Made by a program: the position numbers and the translations under genes. DNA of 33,416 bases from Methylobacter sp. (GTDB taxonomy: Bacteria; Pseudomonadota; Gammaproteobacteria; Methylococcales; Methylomonadaceae). Shown piece after piece: positions 32,119 to 33,416 of the stretch (positions are counted from its first letter, which is position 1; each line of letters begins with the position of its first letter). The notes beneath the pieces are model-generated. The model was not told the DNA's origin, did no database searches, and worked only from the letters and a program-made list of their open reading frames with translations. The stretch is taken from the NCBI GenBank assembly GCA_030679035.1, contig JAUXTH010000115.1:1-33416 (forward strand), read 5' to 3'.

Positions 32119-32997
32119 TTATCGCGAGGTCATGCCTGATTCGTCGGAAAACTTCCAAACCCGGGTAATCACCAAAACATCCAGTTCTTTTCGCAATTCT
32201 GCGGGTAGCGGCGCAAAGGGCGCGCTCATACGGACAATTCTTTTTGCCGCCTCATCCAAGGCCGGATTTCCCGAAGACTGGTTGATGCGTATGCTGTAAA
32301 TACTGCCGTCTGCTTTAATCCCGACATCCATGGTCAAGGTGCCGGAAAAATTCTTCTTGGCCGCCACTTCCGGGTAGTTAAGATTGCCGGTGCGCTCCAC
32401 TTTATCTTCCCAATCCTTCATGTATTGGGCGGCAACGTATTTATGGGCGCTGACCGATTCAACAAATTGAATCTTGGTTTGCTCCGCACCTTGCTGACTT
32501 TGCCTTATTTCCGTACCCAATTGGGCAATTTGTTGCTGCAACATCTCCGCCGACAAATGTGGGTGTTTTTCAGCACGCTTCCCGGTGTCCGGCTTGATTG
32601 CGGTAACAATCTTTTTTTCCGCCTTTTTCTGGGTAATCAGTTTTTTCGCCGCTTTCGGCTCGCTCTGTTCCGGCTCGCTCTTTTTTACCTGCTTGGGCTG
32701 ATTATTACCTTGGCTGGGCAGTTGTTGCGGCGGCGGTTCCGGCTTTGCACTTTGCTCACCCGCGCCCAACTGATTTTCCTGTGCCAAAAACTGCGCCTTT
32801 TCAGGGGCTTTTTGAGTCGGCATATTAACCAGGGTAATATCAATAGACCGGCTGACTTCCTCCGGATGCGGCGCGGTAAAATTAACGCCCAGTCCGATCA
32901 CAACATGAATGACGGCCGCTAAAAATAAGGCAATCAGTAATGAATCATTATTGGACAGTGGCGCAGGCGGCTCAAACAGTACCTGATGTGTTCTCAT
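32119..32997 (-). CDS. tonB: TonB-family energy transducer
   Basis: A 292-residue protein with a short cytoplasmic lead, one membrane helix (about 20-40: SLLIALFLAAVIHVVIGLG), and a long Pro/Lys/Gln/Glu-rich periplasmic spacer (about 65-155, with EPPPQQLPSQG and KKSEPEQSEPK). A C-terminal TonB domain spans about 205-290 (GTLTMDVGIKADGSIYSIRI, NPALDEAAKRIVRMSAPFAP). It would couple the proton motive force to outer-membrane transport. The SxxxH motif of the anchor helix is not obvious apart from the His in VIHVV. No exbBD is adjacent. It is in the gshB-tonB-yqgE-ruvX order. Confidence 0.9.
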   Translation of the reverse strand: MRTHQVLFEPPAPLSNNDSLLIALFLAAVIHVVIGLGVNFTAPHPEEVSRSIDITLVNMPTQKAPEKAQFLAQENQLGAGEQSAKPEPPPQQLPSQGNNQPKQVKKSEPEQSEPKAAKKLITQKKAEKKIVTAIKPDTGKRAEKHPHLSAEMLQQQIAQLGTEIRQSQQGAEQTKIQFVESVSAHKYVAAQYMKDWEDKVERTGNLNYPEVAAKKNFSGTLTMDVGIKADGSIYSIRINQSSGNPALDEAAKRIVRMSAPFAPLPAELRKELDVLVITRVWKFSDESGMTSR

Positions 32998-32998
32998 T

Positions 32999-33049
32999 AT
33001 CGCTATGGATGGCGTGTATGCCGCGAACCTGCCGGGAGCAGGTGCGGCG
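32999..33049. repeat. 51-bp direct repeat, copy 2 (before tonB, end of gshB)
   Basis: Second copy of the 31431-31481 repeat, two bases upstream of the tonB ATG. In the gshB frame it encodes the last 15 residues (PPHLLPAGSRHTRHP) and the TAG stop at 33003-33005. Confidence 0.85.
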
Positions 33050-33416
33050 GCAGGGTGGTTTCAATATGATCCATCAGTTGCCCGCAAATATTCAGTCCGA
33101 ACTGGCGATCCAATTCCTGAACGCAAGTAGGACTGGTGACATTAATCTCGGTCAGCGTATCGCCAATCACGTCTATCCCGACAAAAACCAGGCCTTTTTC
33201 CCGTAATGTAGGCCCGACCTGTTCGGCAATCCAGCGATCCCGATCGGTTAATGGTCGGCCTTCTGCCCGCCCGCCCGCAGCCAGATTGCCGCGGGTTTCG
33301 CCTTGGGCCGGAATGCGCGCCAGAGCATACGGGATGACCTCGCCGTTAACCAGCAGGATACGCTTATCGCCGTCTACAATTTGCGGCAGGTATTTTTGCG
33401 CCATCACATAGCGGCT
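33003..33416 (-). CDS. gshB: Glutathione synthetase, C-terminal part (5' end outside window)
   Basis: The last 137 residues of GshB, which joins gamma-glutamylcysteine and glycine with ATP. The frame is open to the window edge (SRYVMAQKYLPQIVDGDKRI). It contains the ATP-grasp end: RILLVNGEVIPYALARIPA, then NLAAGGRAEGRPLTDRD, VFVGIDVIGDTLTEINVTSP with the metal-binding Glu/Asn pair, and TCVQELDRQFGLNI. An ATG at 33404 is internal, not a start. The final 15 residues come from a dispersed repeat and would not be expected in the family; they follow the natural end near MDHIETTL. Confidence 0.95.
   Translation of the reverse strand, partial: SRYVMAQKYLPQIVDGDKRILLVNGEVIPYALARIPAQGETRGNLAAGGRAEGRPLTDRDRWIAEQVGPTLREKGLVFVGIDVIGDTLTEINVTSPTCVQELDRQFGLNICGQLMDHIETTLPPHLLPAGSRHTRHP

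Overview
The window looks like part of a gammaproteobacterial chromosome. The inference rests on gene content and order: gshB-tonB-yqgE-ruvX-pyrR-pyrB-pyrC', a proC-yggT-yggU cluster, DsbB, and a dihydroorotase homologue without metal ligands overlapping pyrB, as in the pseudomonad-type aspartate transcarbamoylase. The arrangement resembles methanotrophic Methylococcales, but that is recall and no marker gene here proves it. Housekeeping genes are of medium GC. Several intergenic gaps hold short interspersed palindromes of at least four families.

Layout. 1-403: end of an unknown gene and a frameshifted remnant. 438-956: dsbB. 1050-3505 (minus): a four-gene operon of two paralogous DUF1538 membrane proteins, a PII-like protein and a CBS-domain protein. 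3568-14557 (minus): a type I restriction-modification island, in transcription order hsdM, DUF1016 nuclease, decayed DUF1016 copy, hsdS, RHH/GNAT toxin-antitoxin pair, VbhA-like Fic antitoxin with a truncated fic, AlbA_2/ATPase regulator, hsdR. Most neighbours overlap by 4 or 8 nt. 14758-17060 (minus): a Kv-like potassium channel with RCK/TrkA domains, overlapping a second TrkA-type protein. 17105-17274: a degenerate second copy of the regulator/hsdR junction. 17626-19998 (plus): a dynamin-like GTPase. 20141-21840 (minus): an SDR and a spore-photoproduct-lyase-family radical SAM protein. 22076-24921 (plus): proC, yggT, yggU and a secreted DUF4124 protein.

25044-25740 (plus): a YefM/Phd-type antitoxin with a TGTACA operator, followed by a RelE-type toxin gene broken by a 91-bp miniature inverted-repeat element and an 8-bp tandem duplication. 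25979-26718 (plus): an unrecognised two-gene cassette (Ser-rich 60 aa protein, 166 aa protein with one C-terminal membrane segment). 26816-27703 (minus): argB. 28016-33416 (minus): pyrC', pyrB, pyrR, ruvX, yqgE, tonB and the 3' part of gshB.

The main theme is gene decay. Three toxin- or nuclease-type genes (fic, the second DUF1016 gene, the RelE toxin) are broken in ways that can be read base by base, while both cognate antitoxins remain intact. The best candidates for undescribed biology are the DUF1538/PII/CBS operon and the 25979-26718 cassette.
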